A stretch of DNA of 64,000 nucleotides from an uncultured Candidatus Melainabacteria bacterium (GTDB lineage Bacteria; Cyanobacteriota; Vampirovibrionia; Gastranaerophilales; Gastranaerophilaceae), in the NCBI GenBank assembly GCA_934726055.1, contig CAKVCZ010000005.1, forward strand, positions 62,001 through 126,000, written 5' to 3'. This document shows positions 52,145 through 61,079 of the stretch, one piece after another. The translations under genes were made by a program, and so were the position numbers. The stretch's first letter is position 1; each line of letters starts with the position of its first letter. A model generated the notes under the pieces. That model did not search any database. It was given only the letters and a program-made list of their open reading frames with translations, and was not told where the DNA came from.

Positions 52145-54045
52145 TGTTTTTCAAAGGATATTTCCCAGCCGTTGCTGTTGTTTTGTTGATTATTTATTGC
52201 TGAATTTTCTTCAATAATAGGCATTTCATCAGGGTTTGAGTCTTTGTTTTCTTCGTTTGTCATTTCTTTTGGCGGATTAATAGGTAATCTGAAACCAAAA
52301 GTAGAACCTTCACCAAGTTTTGAGTGAACAAATACTTGTCCGCCATGGTGTTTTTCAACGGATATTTTAACCAAATGTAGTCCTAAACCGGTGCCTTTTA
52401 TTGTGTGAGTATCATTTTCTATTCTAAAGAATCTGTCAAAAATTTTGCTTTGATATTCTTCTGCAATACCTTGCCCTTGGTCTTCTACGCTGACTTCTAT
52501 ATAATCACCAATTCTGGCTCTTTCTGCTCTGATTTTGATTCGTTTATTGTCAGGTGAATATTTTATTGCGTTTGATACAATATTTGATAAAACTCGTCGG
52601 ATACTGTCTTTGTTGAAAGGTACTTCCGGTAAATCAGGCTCTTTTATAACAGAGAAGGTTAAATTATGTTCTCCTGCAATTATTCTCATTTCATCAACAA
52701 CATCTTCTATAACAGGCATGATATCTTGTTTTGTTTTTTCAATTTTTACACTTTGAGATTCATATCTTGAAAAATCAAGAATATCGTTTACCATACGATT
52801 TAATCTTATAATTTCTTGATTCATAACTCCGATAAATTCTTTTTGAGTGTTGAAATCAAAATCGTTTCCATAATTATATAATGTGTCGATGTAGCTTCTT
52901 AAAACGGTAACCGGAGTTCTCAATTCGTGAGAAACATTTGAAATAAAGTGTGAACGCAAGTTATCCATTTCTGTTTCTTTTGTTATATCAATCAACACAA
53001 TAATGTAACCAACGTATTCCTTGTTAACAGTAAACATTGGCGACATAATTGATTTGATTATTCTTTGATTAACTTCAATATTAAATGCTAAAGGTCTTTG
53101 TTCCATAACATCGAGCGGAGTGTCTTTGAATTGTTCTATTTTGTCTTTGAAACACATTTCACCGCAAGTGTCGCAATATTGTTGGATTTTAGTTTTTAAT
53201 ATATCATCTTGAGTTACATCCAAAAGTTTTTGTGCGTGTTCATTAACCAAAATCACATTATCGTAGTTATCACAAACAACAACTCCATTTGCAATACATG
53301 CCAATATAGATTCTAATTTATTTTTTTCTAAAGTTAATTGTTCAATATTTTGTTCTTCATATTGATGTAATCTTGTTGACATATCATTAAATGCTTCAAA
53401 CAGCTGTTTAGCTTCTTTGCTCATCCCTTGAGATTCAATTTTTATGCCAAAAGTTCCTGAAGAAATCTTTTTAACTCCATCTTGCAGTAGTTGTAATTCT
53501 TTTGTTGACAATATTGCGTGAGCAAGCATAACTAAAACTATCAATCCCCAAGTTAATGCAAAAATCATAATCAGTGAAGTTGTTGTCATATCTGTAATTG
53601 AACCAATAATGGATGCGGATAATCCAACCATAACTGAGCCTACAACCTGAGATTTTGCTCCTTCTTTTAAAATCATTGGTGAACTTACTGCAATTTTTGA
53701 AGTTTCTGCTCGTTTTGTGTAATCATCTTTACTAGAATATATTATTCTAGAATTGTTATCTTTAAATTCAATAAATGCAATATCATCGTTACTTCCTAAA
53801 ATTGACAAGGAATGCGAACGAAGAGTATCGTATTTGCTAAGTTCAGGAACATCTTTTGTTATTTCAACTGATTCAATTGCAAGTGTTTTTGAGATAATTT
53901 GTCCAAAATTTTTATATGCGGAATCTAAATTTTTTTGAATTTTATTGACTGCAAAAATACCGATAGAAACCATAACTATCGTTGTTGATAGAAGTCCTAA
54001 TATAATTAATCGATTTTGTGTAGTCATATTTTTAAAGTAATTCAT
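52141..54045 (-). CDS. Membrane sensor histidine kinase with HAMP and Cys-bearing PAS domain
   Basis: A 634-residue kinase. Segments are: TM1 about 12-34, periplasmic part 35-150, TM2 about 155-178, HAMP about 180-232, PAS about 245-355, H-box with H373 ('SNVSHELRTPVTVLRSY'), N-box 'NIVSNAIKYSPDN', and G-boxes 'DQGQGIA' and 'GTGLGLHLV'. An Asn/Glu-rich tail of 45 residues follows. The PAS domain holds C291-x2-C294-x3-C298, a possible metal or redox site. No response regulator is adjacent. The general layout resembles PhoR/WalK. It is convergent with lgt and overlaps it by four bases. Confidence 0.87.
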   Translation of the reverse strand: MNYFKNMTTQNRLIILGLLSTTIVMVSIGIFAVNKIQKNLDSAYKNFGQIISKTLAIESVEITKDVPELSKYDTLRSHSLSILGSNDDIAFIEFKDNNSRIIYSSKDDYTKRAETSKIAVSSPMILKEGAKSQVVGSVMVGLSASIIGSITDMTTTSLIMIFALTWGLIVLVMLAHAILSTKELQLLQDGVKKISSGTFGIKIESQGMSKEAKQLFEAFNDMSTRLHQYEEQNIEQLTLEKNKLESILACIANGVVVCDNYDNVILVNEHAQKLLDVTQDDILKTKIQQYCDTCGEMCFKDKIEQFKDTPLDVMEQRPLAFNIEVNQRIIKSIMSPMFTVNKEYVGYIIVLIDITKETEMDNLRSHFISNVSHELRTPVTVLRSYIDTLYNYGNDFDFNTQKEFIGVMNQEIIRLNRMVNDILDFSRYESQSVKIEKTKQDIMPVIEDVVDEMRIIAGEHNLTFSVIKEPDLPEVPFNKDSIRRVLSNIVSNAIKYSPDNKRIKIRAERARIGDYIEVSVEDQGQGIAEEYQSKIFDRFFRIENDTHTIKGTGLGLHLVKISVEKHHGGQVFVHSKLGEGSTFGFRLPINPPKEMTNEENKDSNPDEMPIIEENSAINNQQNNSNGWEISFEKH

Positions 54046-54072
54046 AAATAAATTATATCATGCAAAAATATC

Positions 54073-54092
54073 TTTGAGCAAATTTGCTCAAA
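54073..54092. promoter_or_regulatory. Perfect 20-bp palindrome upstream of the PAS/HAMP kinase
   Basis: TTTGAGCAAATTTGCTCAAA is its own reverse complement. It lies 27 bases before the kinase start and could be an operator, a promoter part or the outer edge of the duplicated module at 54091-54566. Copy 1 of the module lacks it. Confidence 0.4.
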
Positions 54093-54136
54093 ATTTATTT
54101 AACGAACCTTTTATTGGTCAGAACTTTCACCATGTC

Positions 54137-54157
54137 ATTCTGAACTTGTTTCAGAAT
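54137..54157. repeat. REP-like palindrome, copy 2
   Basis: ATTCTGAA and TTCAGAAT form an 8-bp inverted repeat around CTTGT, identical to 11924-11944. Confidence 0.75.
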
Positions 54158-54295
54158 CTATCCAACAATTGAGGATAATGTTCAACATAGTCAAAACAGT
54201 CCTTCAGGCAGGGAATTTTTTCTAAAAAAGTTTTACAAAAATTTTTAATTTTAATAATACATAAACCTTTTGCCGCCAAAAGGTTTCCAAAACCG

Positions 54296-54462
54296 CAGTC
54301 CCGAACTACGTTTTCTAATCAATGTAATTGTTCAATTAAAGTAGCGACAACTCACTCATTAAAAGGTACAATTAACAAAATAGAAAATGTCATTTACCGT
54401 TCAGACAAGTCGCTACCTGTTGTTATTTCACAAACATTGATTGAAAGCTCCGTTAAGGACTG
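54296..54462. repeat. Long three-stem hairpin, copy 2
   Basis: Stems: CAGTCC 54296-54301 with GGACTG 54457-54462, AATCAATGT 54317-54325 with ACATTGATT 54434-54442, and GTAGCGAC 54341-54348 with GTCGCTAC 54409-54416. Relative to copy 1, the outer stem is the same, the middle stem has an A-T where copy 1 has G-C, and the inner stem is wholly different yet perfectly paired. This is compensatory change expected of a conserved fold. Confidence 0.65.
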
Positions 54463-54503
54463 GAATAATTATGATAATAAATTTAATAAAAAATAAGAAA
54501 GTG

Positions 54504-54533
54504 TTTGCAAAACATGGAATTTGGGTATATAAA
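54504..54533 (+). promoter_or_regulatory. Promoter of the intact prepilin gene
   Basis: TTTGCA (54504-54509) and TATAAA (54528-54533) are 18 bases apart, the same geometry and nearly the same spacer as in copy 1 (12200-12229). Confidence 0.65.
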
Positions 54534-54567
54534 TATTACGTACAAAAACTGAATGGAGTAAAAGCTA

Positions 54568-55374
54568 ATGAATAAATGGATGCAACTAGCAAACAGAATA
54601 GGATTCAGTAATTGTAGTTTTATAGCATTTACTCTGGCAGAAACCCTAATCGTAATGGGTATAATCGGTGTTGTAGCAGCATTAACTATACCGAATTTAA
54701 ATAGTTCAACAAACAACATGGAAAAAGTAACCAAAGTAAAGAAAATATATGCAGAATTAAATGAAGCACATAATAGAGCAACAGCAGTATACGGACCAGT
54801 AGAAACTTGGTTTGTTAATGATGGTTGTACTGTTTTTTCGAATAATCCAACCTGTACAAAACGTTATTTTAACAGAATAATAGAATTTATGAAAACATCA
54901 AAGTCATGTATTGATTCAGACAATGGTTGTTATACTTCATCAGGAAAAAATTTATATGGTGGCAATAATACTTATAGTACATATCCGTCAGCTATTTTAG
55001 CGGGCGGGAGTTCAATATTAATTCAAAACATAGCTTGTCCTAATTGTAATTGTAATGGTGATGGTTATGCAGGAATTTATTGCGGATATATTAGGGTAGA
55101 TATTGATGGACCAAATAAGGGAAAGAATACAGAAGGTATCGATATATTTAATTTCGATTTAACCAAAGATGGCATACTACCTACTGGTGGTGGCAGCTCG
55201 TGGGTTGATAATATAATTAAAAATGGTTGCTTTTATCAAGGTCATTACTGTGCAGCTTGGGTAATAAGCAACGGTAATATGGACTACATAGATGCTTCAC
55301 ATACATCAGCGCATGATGCAGGGGTATGTAAAAACAATCATCAACTGTCAATAGCTGAGCCTAGTTGCAAGTAG
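54568..55374 (+). CDS. Type IV prepilin-like protein (intact paralog)
   Basis: A 268-residue prepilin with 'A|FTLAETLIVMGIIGVVAA', Glu at +5 and Ala before the cut. The C-terminal part has 'DIDGPNKGKNTEGIDIF', six Cys in the second half, and 'NMDYIDASH', shared with the prepilin at 6253 and the pseudogene at 12264. A TGGAG ribosome-binding site stands eight bases before the ATG. The gene is preceded by the duplicated module and has no obvious partner genes. It is likely a minor pilin. Confidence 0.87.
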   Translation: MNKWMQLANRIGFSNCSFIAFTLAETLIVMGIIGVVAALTIPNLNSSTNNMEKVTKVKKIYAELNEAHNRATAVYGPVETWFVNDGCTVFSNNPTCTKRYFNRIIEFMKTSKSCIDSDNGCYTSSGKNLYGGNNTYSTYPSAILAGGSSILIQNIACPNCNCNGDGYAGIYCGYIRVDIDGPNKGKNTEGIDIFNFDLTKDGILPTGGGSSWVDNIIKNGCFYQGHYCAAWVISNGNMDYIDASHTSAHDAGVCKNNHQLSIAEPSCK

Positions 55375-55448
55375 ATATGCTTTAGAAAGCGATACCTAAA
55401 TTCACCTGCCTTGTAAATAGTGTCAGTTGTGTTTTATTAGTTAATTTT

Positions 55449-56150
55449 TTATTCCATATTAGGTAATTTTGGTTTTCTTCCGCAAGATTTGTCTTCGTCG
55501 CAGAACCCTAATCTTTCGCATTTTGGAACAAGGTATTCTTTTAGCCAAGGCTCTTTTTCTATTAATGCATTGCACATACCTGAAATTAACATTCTTATTT
55601 CATATTGGGCTCTTGTGCAAAGTCTAAGGTTTGCAACATGGATTAGTTCTCTTAAGTTTGTACTAACTACCATTGATGTTGAGCAAGCATTAGGCAACAC
55701 TGCTCTTGCATCTTCTGCAGGAATTCCAGCTTGAGTTAATTCCAAATACATATTTGAAATTTGTTGCATATAGTTTTCGAATTTTGCTTTTAATTCTTCG
55801 TTGTTTTCTATTGTATGTGGAATTAAATAGTCGAATTGTCCTTTTTCTTCTACATATCTTTGAGATTTTTGTGAAAAAGACATGTGTCTGTGTCTTACTA
55901 ATTGATGAGTGCATGCTCTTGATATATTTGAAATAGCAAAAGACACTTGGATGTGTTCAATTGTAGAATAGTGCCCCGAGCCAATGACTCTTTTTATTAA
56001 ACTTAGCATCTTTTCTTCAGTTACATCTTTGTTGTAAATATTTAGCGGAGTATCTGCACTATAACAAGTTCTGCATGCTGTATAAATTGTTTTTAGCATG
56101 TTTTCAGGTTTTGATATAAGCTTTACTTCGGGTTTATTTGTCTTTTCCAT
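55449..56150 (-). CDS. thyX: FAD-dependent thymidylate synthase
   Basis: A 233-residue flavoenzyme that makes dTMP from dUMP with methylene-THF and NAD(P)H. The ThyX motif 'RHRHMSFSQKSQRY' (RHRxxSx4SxR) is near residue 85, and 'STIEHIQVSFAI' near 58 gives the FAD contact. ATG 56150 is preferred, with GGAG seven bases upstream; an ATG at 56162 would add four residues. It needs no DHFR for folate recycling, and fits with FolE2 and tdk elsewhere in the window. Confidence 0.95.
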   Translation of the reverse strand: MEKTNKPEVKLISKPENMLKTIYTACRTCYSADTPLNIYNKDVTEEKMLSLIKRVIGSGHYSTIEHIQVSFAISNISRACTHQLVRHRHMSFSQKSQRYVEEKGQFDYLIPHTIENNEELKAKFENYMQQISNMYLELTQAGIPAEDARAVLPNACSTSMVVSTNLRELIHVANLRLCTRAQYEIRMLISGMCNALIEKEPWLKEYLVPKCERLGFCDEDKSCGRKPKLPNME

Positions 56151-56172
56151 CTTAATCTCCATAACTATAAAA

Positions 56173-56208
56173 AAATATACCTCTAAACAAAAGCAAAGAG
56201 GTATATTT
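56173..56208 (-). terminator. Terminator of rpmE
   Basis: On the minus strand AAATATACCTCT pairs with AGAGGTATATTT around a short loop, ending in T-rich sequence just before the thyX start. It separates rpmE from thyX. Confidence 0.8.
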
Positions 56209-56228
56209 TAAATATCTTTTTTAATAAA

Positions 56229-56432
56229 CTACTTTTTATTTCCATAACGTTTGTTAAATCTTTCAACTCTACCTTCAGAGTCAAGAATTTTTTGTTGACC
56301 TGTGTAGAACGGATGGCAAGCTGAACAAATTTCAACTGTGATGTTTTCATCAATTGAACCTGTTTCAATTTCGTTTCCGCATACACATTTAATTGTACAT
56401 TTTTTATAATCCGGATGAATTCCTTGTTTCAT
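56229..56432 (-). CDS. rpmE: 50S ribosomal protein L31 (zinc-binding form)
   Basis: A 67-residue ribosomal protein of normal length. It has the zinc-binding Cys of the C+ type ('TIKCVCGNE', 'EICSACHPFYTGQQ') and the L31 ending 'GRVERFNKRYG'. It is a single gene with its own terminator; ribosome-binding site GAGGT precedes the ATG. Confidence 0.95.
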   Translation of the reverse strand: MKQGIHPDYKKCTIKCVCGNEIETGSIDENITVEICSACHPFYTGQQKILDSEGRVERFNKRYGNKK

Positions 56433-56632
56433 AATTTACCTCACTAATCTTCTATCTGTACTTATAAATATATAACACAAAAATTTATAAAGCAAGTCTT
56501 TTGTTAAAAATATTAAAAGAACAAAAAATCAACCGAATATATGATGGTCTAAACCCTTTATATTCTCCTTTTGATTGATGTTTTAATTAAAATATTTTGT
56601 AAAAATATAATAATTAAGAGAGAAAGGATTTT

Positions 56633-56797
56633 ATGAATATTCACGAGACATGTTTAATTAATTATTTACAAAAACCCGACGAATTATCCCACACTACCGA
56701 TGTATTAATTTTGAATAACGCATTATTAGCAAAACATAACAAAAGTAAATTATTTCTTGCAAAAAATATTAATATCAATTATACTAATGATAAATAA
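56633..56797 (+). CDS. Small protein of 54 residues upstream of the GGDEF gene
   Basis: An ATG-to-TAA frame with a good ribosome-binding site (GAAAGGA at 56621-56627) and a TATAAT box (56606-56611) upstream. The protein is Asn/Leu/Lys-rich ('TTDVLILNNALLAKHNKSKL') and has no membrane segment. It ends 29 bases before the GGDEF gene, so it may be a leader or partner for it. I do not recognise the family. Confidence 0.5.
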   Translation: MNIHETCLINYLQKPDELSHTTDVLILNNALLAKHNKSKLFLAKNININYTNDK

Positions 56798-56826
56798 GTT
56801 AGTTAGTAAATTGATATGAGGATAGC

Positions 56827-58677
56827 ATGTTAAAGAAAATGATTAAGGAAAAACCATGGCATTTTGCTTTATGGGTTTTTGGTGTTGTAATTGCATTGAC
56901 TATATTTACAATTTTAGCAAATACAGTTAACTTTAGCGATTTTATATCTAATACGGAAAATAAAACGTTTGATTCAAGGCAGATATTGTCTGTGAACAGT
57001 AAAATTAAAAAGCCAAACAAGGATATTGTAATTGTTACAATAGATGATGCAAGTTACGAGTATTTAACTGCAAAATATGGTGAATGGCCTTTACCACGTG
57101 ATGTTTATGCCGACTTAATATATTTCTTGGAAAAACAAAATCCTGCATCAATTTCATTTGATTTAATGTTTGTTTCTTCGTTAAAAAGTAAATCAAATGC
57201 GGATGCAAAACTTGCAAAGGCTATGAGTTCTTATGATAATATCTTAACAGGTATGAACTTTGATGATATGTCTTATGAAGTTCGTCAACCTGTAGATCTA
57301 CCGGCAAGATTACAAATTACAGTCGATAATAAGTCTGATGTCGATTTCCAAAATTTGACTTTTACTAATTGCAGACCTATTTTATCTCAAATAATTAATA
57401 GCAATACAAAAATTGGTATTTTGAATATAGTACGTTCTTCAGATGGTATTATCAGAGAGTTTCCTGCTGTTGTAAAATACCAAAACGGCTATTATCCAAA
57501 TCTTGCTTTTGCAACGGCTCTTACATATCAATCAAAAGTAGATAAAAAGCCTTATAATGCAATTACCATTGACAGAAAATCTAACATAAAAGTATGTAAT
57601 AAAAAACTTCCGATGAATTTAGATGGTGGTTTGATTTTAAATTGGTATGGTCGTTCAGGCGAAACTTACGAGCATATTCCTTTATATAAACTTGTAAAAT
57701 TAATGAACGGCGAAAAAATAAAAGAACAATATGACTTTACAAATAAAATTATATTTGTTGGTACTACTGCAACAAGTATGGCAGATGTAAAAAGTGTTCC
57801 AATTACAGGTGCAGGTGAAACTTATCCTGGAGTTGAAATTTATGCAACGTTTATGAATAATTTTATTGATAATAATTTTATTAAAAAAGCAACTCCTGTT
57901 ACCAATGGTATTATAACTTTGTTATTAGCGGTATTAGTTGGTTTTGTAGTATTTAGAACCAGCTCCACATCAATTGCAATATCAACTGCTCTATTGACAG
58001 GAATAGGTTATTCTTTATTAACATATTTAGCTATGGTTGTTGCAAATGTGTGGTTAGACATTGTTATTCCGATAACTTCAATTGTATTAGCTTTTGTTGT
58101 TGCTTATGTTGTTAAGTACATTATAAAATCAAGAGATTTTGAACAACAATACAAATTGGCTACAACCGACGGTTTAACTGAGCTTTATAACCACAGATAT
58201 TTCCAAGATCAAATGAGAATGCAAATTGCACATTGTGACAGATATGGAAGTCAGTTCTCTATGATTATTGTAGATATTGATCATTTCAAGAGTTTTAATG
58301 ATACTTACGGACACCAAGCAGGCGATGCTGTTTTGAAACAAGTTGCTCAAACATTGAAAAATAATTCTCGTTTAACTGATATCGTTTGCAGATATGGTGG
58401 TGAAGAAATGAGTATTATTTTAACAAATATTGATAAAGAAGAAGCTATAATGAAGGCTCAAAGAGTTTGTCAGGCTGTGGCAGAAAGAGTTTTCAAAATA
58501 AGTGCGACACAAACTGTTAATGTTACTATTAGCGTAGGTGTTTCAACTTATCCGGAAGATGGTGCTACTCCTCAAGAAATTATTGAAGTTGCAGACCAAG
58601 GTTTGTATTATGCAAAAGAACATGGTCGTAACCAAGTTGGTTTAGCAGTTTATAATTCTAATACTTCATTAAAATAA
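56827..58677 (+). CDS. CHASE2-domain diguanylate cyclase
   Basis: A 616-residue membrane protein. It has a TM at about 13-36, a CHASE2 sensor domain outside the membrane (about 37-360), three TM segments (about 362-436) and a GGDEF domain (about 445-610) with the active-site 'RYGGEEMSIIL'. It should make c-di-GMP from two GTP in response to an outside signal. The variant GGEEM is a usual active form. No EAL partner is near; targets could be the MshEN-like protein at 32.6 kb or pilus genes. Confidence 0.9.
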   Translation: MLKKMIKEKPWHFALWVFGVVIALTIFTILANTVNFSDFISNTENKTFDSRQILSVNSKIKKPNKDIVIVTIDDASYEYLTAKYGEWPLPRDVYADLIYFLEKQNPASISFDLMFVSSLKSKSNADAKLAKAMSSYDNILTGMNFDDMSYEVRQPVDLPARLQITVDNKSDVDFQNLTFTNCRPILSQIINSNTKIGILNIVRSSDGIIREFPAVVKYQNGYYPNLAFATALTYQSKVDKKPYNAITIDRKSNIKVCNKKLPMNLDGGLILNWYGRSGETYEHIPLYKLVKLMNGEKIKEQYDFTNKIIFVGTTATSMADVKSVPITGAGETYPGVEIYATFMNNFIDNNFIKKATPVTNGIITLLLAVLVGFVVFRTSSTSIAISTALLTGIGYSLLTYLAMVVANVWLDIVIPITSIVLAFVVAYVVKYIIKSRDFEQQYKLATTDGLTELYNHRYFQDQMRMQIAHCDRYGSQFSMIIVDIDHFKSFNDTYGHQAGDAVLKQVAQTLKNNSRLTDIVCRYGGEEMSIILTNIDKEEAIMKAQRVCQAVAERVFKISATQTVNVTISVGVSTYPEDGATPQEIIEVADQGLYYAKEHGRNQVGLAVYNSNTSLK

Positions 58678-58701
58678 TTATAAAATGAAATAATAATCAT
58701 A

Positions 58702-58737
58702 AAAATAGCAGATATCACATCTGCTATTTTTTTATTT
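58702..58737. terminator. Bidirectional terminator after the GGDEF gene
   Basis: AAAATAGCAGAT pairs with ATCTGCTATTTT around ATCAC, with A and T tracts on the two sides. It stands between two convergent genes. Confidence 0.88.
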
Positions 58738-59763
58738 AATTGCTGATTCGTTATTTTTATTAATGAGTCTAAAAATAGCATCATCCATGTTTTTAGATTG
58801 AATAGAATTAGGTATAAACAGATCTTTAAATCTTTCTATGGCGTATTGATCAGTCATTCCTGATATGTAGTCAACAACTATTCTTTGAATTGAATTGTGT
58901 TCAATTTTATTTTCCAGAAAGTTTGTATAGTAATTGTATAATTCGCATACAATTCTTGCGGTTTTTTTCTCTTCAAGTTTTGCAGGTGAATCTATATAAA
59001 CGTTTTTAAACATCCATTCTCGAAGTTTTGTTGTATAAGCCCAACATTCTTCACTCATGGATATTTTTGGTTTATCAAAAGAATTACAAACAATATCGTT
59101 AATCATTTTACTTAGTCTTTGTCTTTGATTTGATGAAAAATAGTCTTTGCATTCTTTTGGTAAGTCTTCTTCAGAAATAATATTTGCTCTAATTGAGTCA
59201 TCAATGTCGTGATTAATGTATGCAATTTTATCTGCAAGTTGAACCACTTGGGCTTCGCAGGTATGTGGTTCAAGTCCCCAAGAATGCGTATAAATTCCAT
59301 CAATAGTTTCTTGGCAGAGGTTTAAATTTTCCAAGTATTCAACGACTCTAACGCTTTGTTCATTATGTCTGAATCCACCTTCTACAAGATGATTTAGGAC
59401 TCCTTCTCCGCAGTGTCCAAATGGAGTATGTCCCAAATCGTGACCAAGAGCAATTGCTTCTGTTAAATCTTCATTTAAAGCCAAGGCTCTAGCTATTGTT
59501 CTTGCTATTTGAGATACTTCAAGTGTGTGAGTTAATCTTGTTCTAAAATGATCGTCAAAAGGTGCCAAAAATACTTGTGTCTTGTGCTTTAATCTTCTAA
59601 AAGCTTTAGAGTGTATTATTCTGTCCCTATCACGTTGAAAGTCTGTTCGAATATTGCATTCATCAACAGGTTCTTTTCTTCCTTTTGTGAATTTGCTTTT
59701 TGTTGCATATTTACTTAAATTATCAATTTCTAATTGTTCTAAACGTTCTTTGATATTCTCCAT
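58732..59763 (-). CDS. Deoxyguanosinetriphosphate triphosphohydrolase-like protein
   Basis: A 343-residue HD-domain phosphohydrolase of the dGTPase type, which splits dNTPs to the nucleoside and triphosphate. The metal-binding His/Asp set is in 'RTRLTHTLEVSQIARTIAR' near 74 and 'AIALGHDLGHTPFGHCGE' near 104. The N-terminal 'RTDFQRDRDRIIHSKAFRRL' is typical. An A/T-rich region with a -10-like TATAAA about six bases before the ATG, and no ribosome-binding site, suggest another leaderless start. Confidence 0.9.
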   Translation of the reverse strand: MENIKERLEQLEIDNLSKYATKSKFTKGRKEPVDECNIRTDFQRDRDRIIHSKAFRRLKHKTQVFLAPFDDHFRTRLTHTLEVSQIARTIARALALNEDLTEAIALGHDLGHTPFGHCGEGVLNHLVEGGFRHNEQSVRVVEYLENLNLCQETIDGIYTHSWGLEPHTCEAQVVQLADKIAYINHDIDDSIRANIISEEDLPKECKDYFSSNQRQRLSKMINDIVCNSFDKPKISMSEECWAYTTKLREWMFKNVYIDSPAKLEEKKTARIVCELYNYYTNFLENKIEHNSIQRIVVDYISGMTDQYAIERFKDLFIPNSIQSKNMDDAIFRLINKNNESAIK

Positions 59764-59840
59764 AGTATTTTTATATTATCCTAATTTTAAAATTTATGCT
59801 ATAATCATAACAACAAAACCATGCATATAAAGGATAGACT

Positions 59841-61079
59841 ATGAAACAATTTTTTAATGAGTTTGCTGCAAGTATTGATACATATATAATGTTTAAAATA
59901 AAAGAAAAAACAGAGTTATTAAGAGAAGAATTAACGAAAAAGAACCGAGCTCCAATTTCTCTTTCAATGGGTGCTCCTACAATAAATCCACCTGAAGAGC
60001 TTGTTCAAAGTTTAAAAGATGCTCTAAAAACAAAAGGAGTTCATACATATTCGACTCCAAAAGGTGAGAAGTATTTACTGGAGGCTATTAAAACCAGAAT
60101 GAAACGTCGTTTTGGTGTAGAGATTGAGTTAAATGAAATTTGTTCTCTTTTAGGTTCAAAAGAAGGCATTGCAAATTTAATCAGAGGCATAATAACCCCG
60201 ACTCATAATGAAGAAGATAAGGATATTATAATGGTTCCGGATCCATCGTATGCTTCATATTCTGAAATGGTGAAGGTTTCTGGTGGTAGAGTTTATTCAA
60301 TTCCGCTAACAGCTGAAAATAATTATATGCCAAATATTGAAAATGTTTTTGAACAGTTAAAAAAAGAGGGGTATTCCCAAGATAAAGTTAAAGCATTGAT
60401 AGTAAATTATCCTAATAATCCATTGGGAGCAACTTGTAATAAAGCATATTTGAAATCAATTGTTGATTTTTGCATAAAACACGAAATTTTGTTAATTTCA
60501 GATGCGGCGTATGTTGATATTTTCTTTGAGGGAGAAAATAAACCTTCAAGCGTTTTGGAAATAGAAAATGCAAAAGATATTGCAGTTGAATTTCATAGTT
60601 TTTCAAAACCTTATGCAATGACAGGTTGGAGAATTGGTTGGGTTTGCGGTAATTATGAAGTTGTATCTCAATTTGCAAAATTGAAATCTACTATTGATTC
60701 AGGTATTTTTAAAGGAATTCAAATAGCTGCATCTAAAATTTTAAATTCAAAAGAGGGTGATGATTTTATTGTTTGGGCAAATAATGAAATCAAAGCAAAA
60801 TCGGATTATTTTGTAAAAGCTATAAAAGAAGAATTAAACTGGGATTTGGATGAAATTCCAACAGCAACATTTTATCACTGGTTAAAAATTCCAAAAAGGT
60901 ATAAAACTTCGGAAGAATTTTGTGATGATTTATTAAGAAAATCCGGAATTGTAATGGTTCCCGGAACTGCATTTGGAAAATACGGTGAAGGTCATGTAAG
61001 AGTTTCAATTGTATGCTCTATGGAAAAATTAAAAGAAGCAGTAAGTAGAATGAAGGAAGATGGATTTTTGTATCAATGA
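59841..61079 (+). CDS. Class I/II aminotransferase, LL-diaminopimelate aminotransferase-like
   Basis: A 412-residue PLP enzyme. It has 'SMGAPTINPPEELVQSL' near residue 42, the PLP-binding Lys in 'HSFSKPYAMTGWRIGW' near 252, and 'NYPNNPLGATCNKAYL' near 194. These, and the overall size, fit the DapL group, which forms LL-diaminopimelate directly from tetrahydrodipicolinate; other aromatic or Asp aminotransferases are possible. It overlaps rlmD by four bases (ATGA) and is probably cotranscribed. Confidence 0.75.
   Translation: MKQFFNEFAASIDTYIMFKIKEKTELLREELTKKNRAPISLSMGAPTINPPEELVQSLKDALKTKGVHTYSTPKGEKYLLEAIKTRMKRRFGVEIELNEICSLLGSKEGIANLIRGIITPTHNEEDKDIIMVPDPSYASYSEMVKVSGGRVYSIPLTAENNYMPNIENVFEQLKKEGYSQDKVKALIVNYPNNPLGATCNKAYLKSIVDFCIKHEILLISDAAYVDIFFEGENKPSSVLEIENAKDIAVEFHSFSKPYAMTGWRIGWVCGNYEVVSQFAKLKSTIDSGIFKGIQIAASKILNSKEGDDFIVWANNEIKAKSDYFVKAIKEELNWDLDEIPTATFYHWLKIPKRYKTSEEFCDDLLRKSGIVMVPGTAFGKYGEGHVRVSIVCSMEKLKEAVSRMKEDGFLYQ

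Larger units (their letters stand above)
54091..54566 (+). repeat. Copy 2 of the noncoding module preceding the intact prepilin gene
   Basis: This aligns with 11868-12262 from 'AACGAACCTTTT' through the REP-like palindrome and long hairpin to the promoter and ribosome-binding site of the prepilin gene. It contains an extra stretch around 54239-54290, with the hairpin AAACCTTTTG/CAAAAGGTTT (54263-54286), that resembles the beginning of copy 1. No protein is encoded in the 522 bases between the kinase and prepilin genes. Confidence 0.8.
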
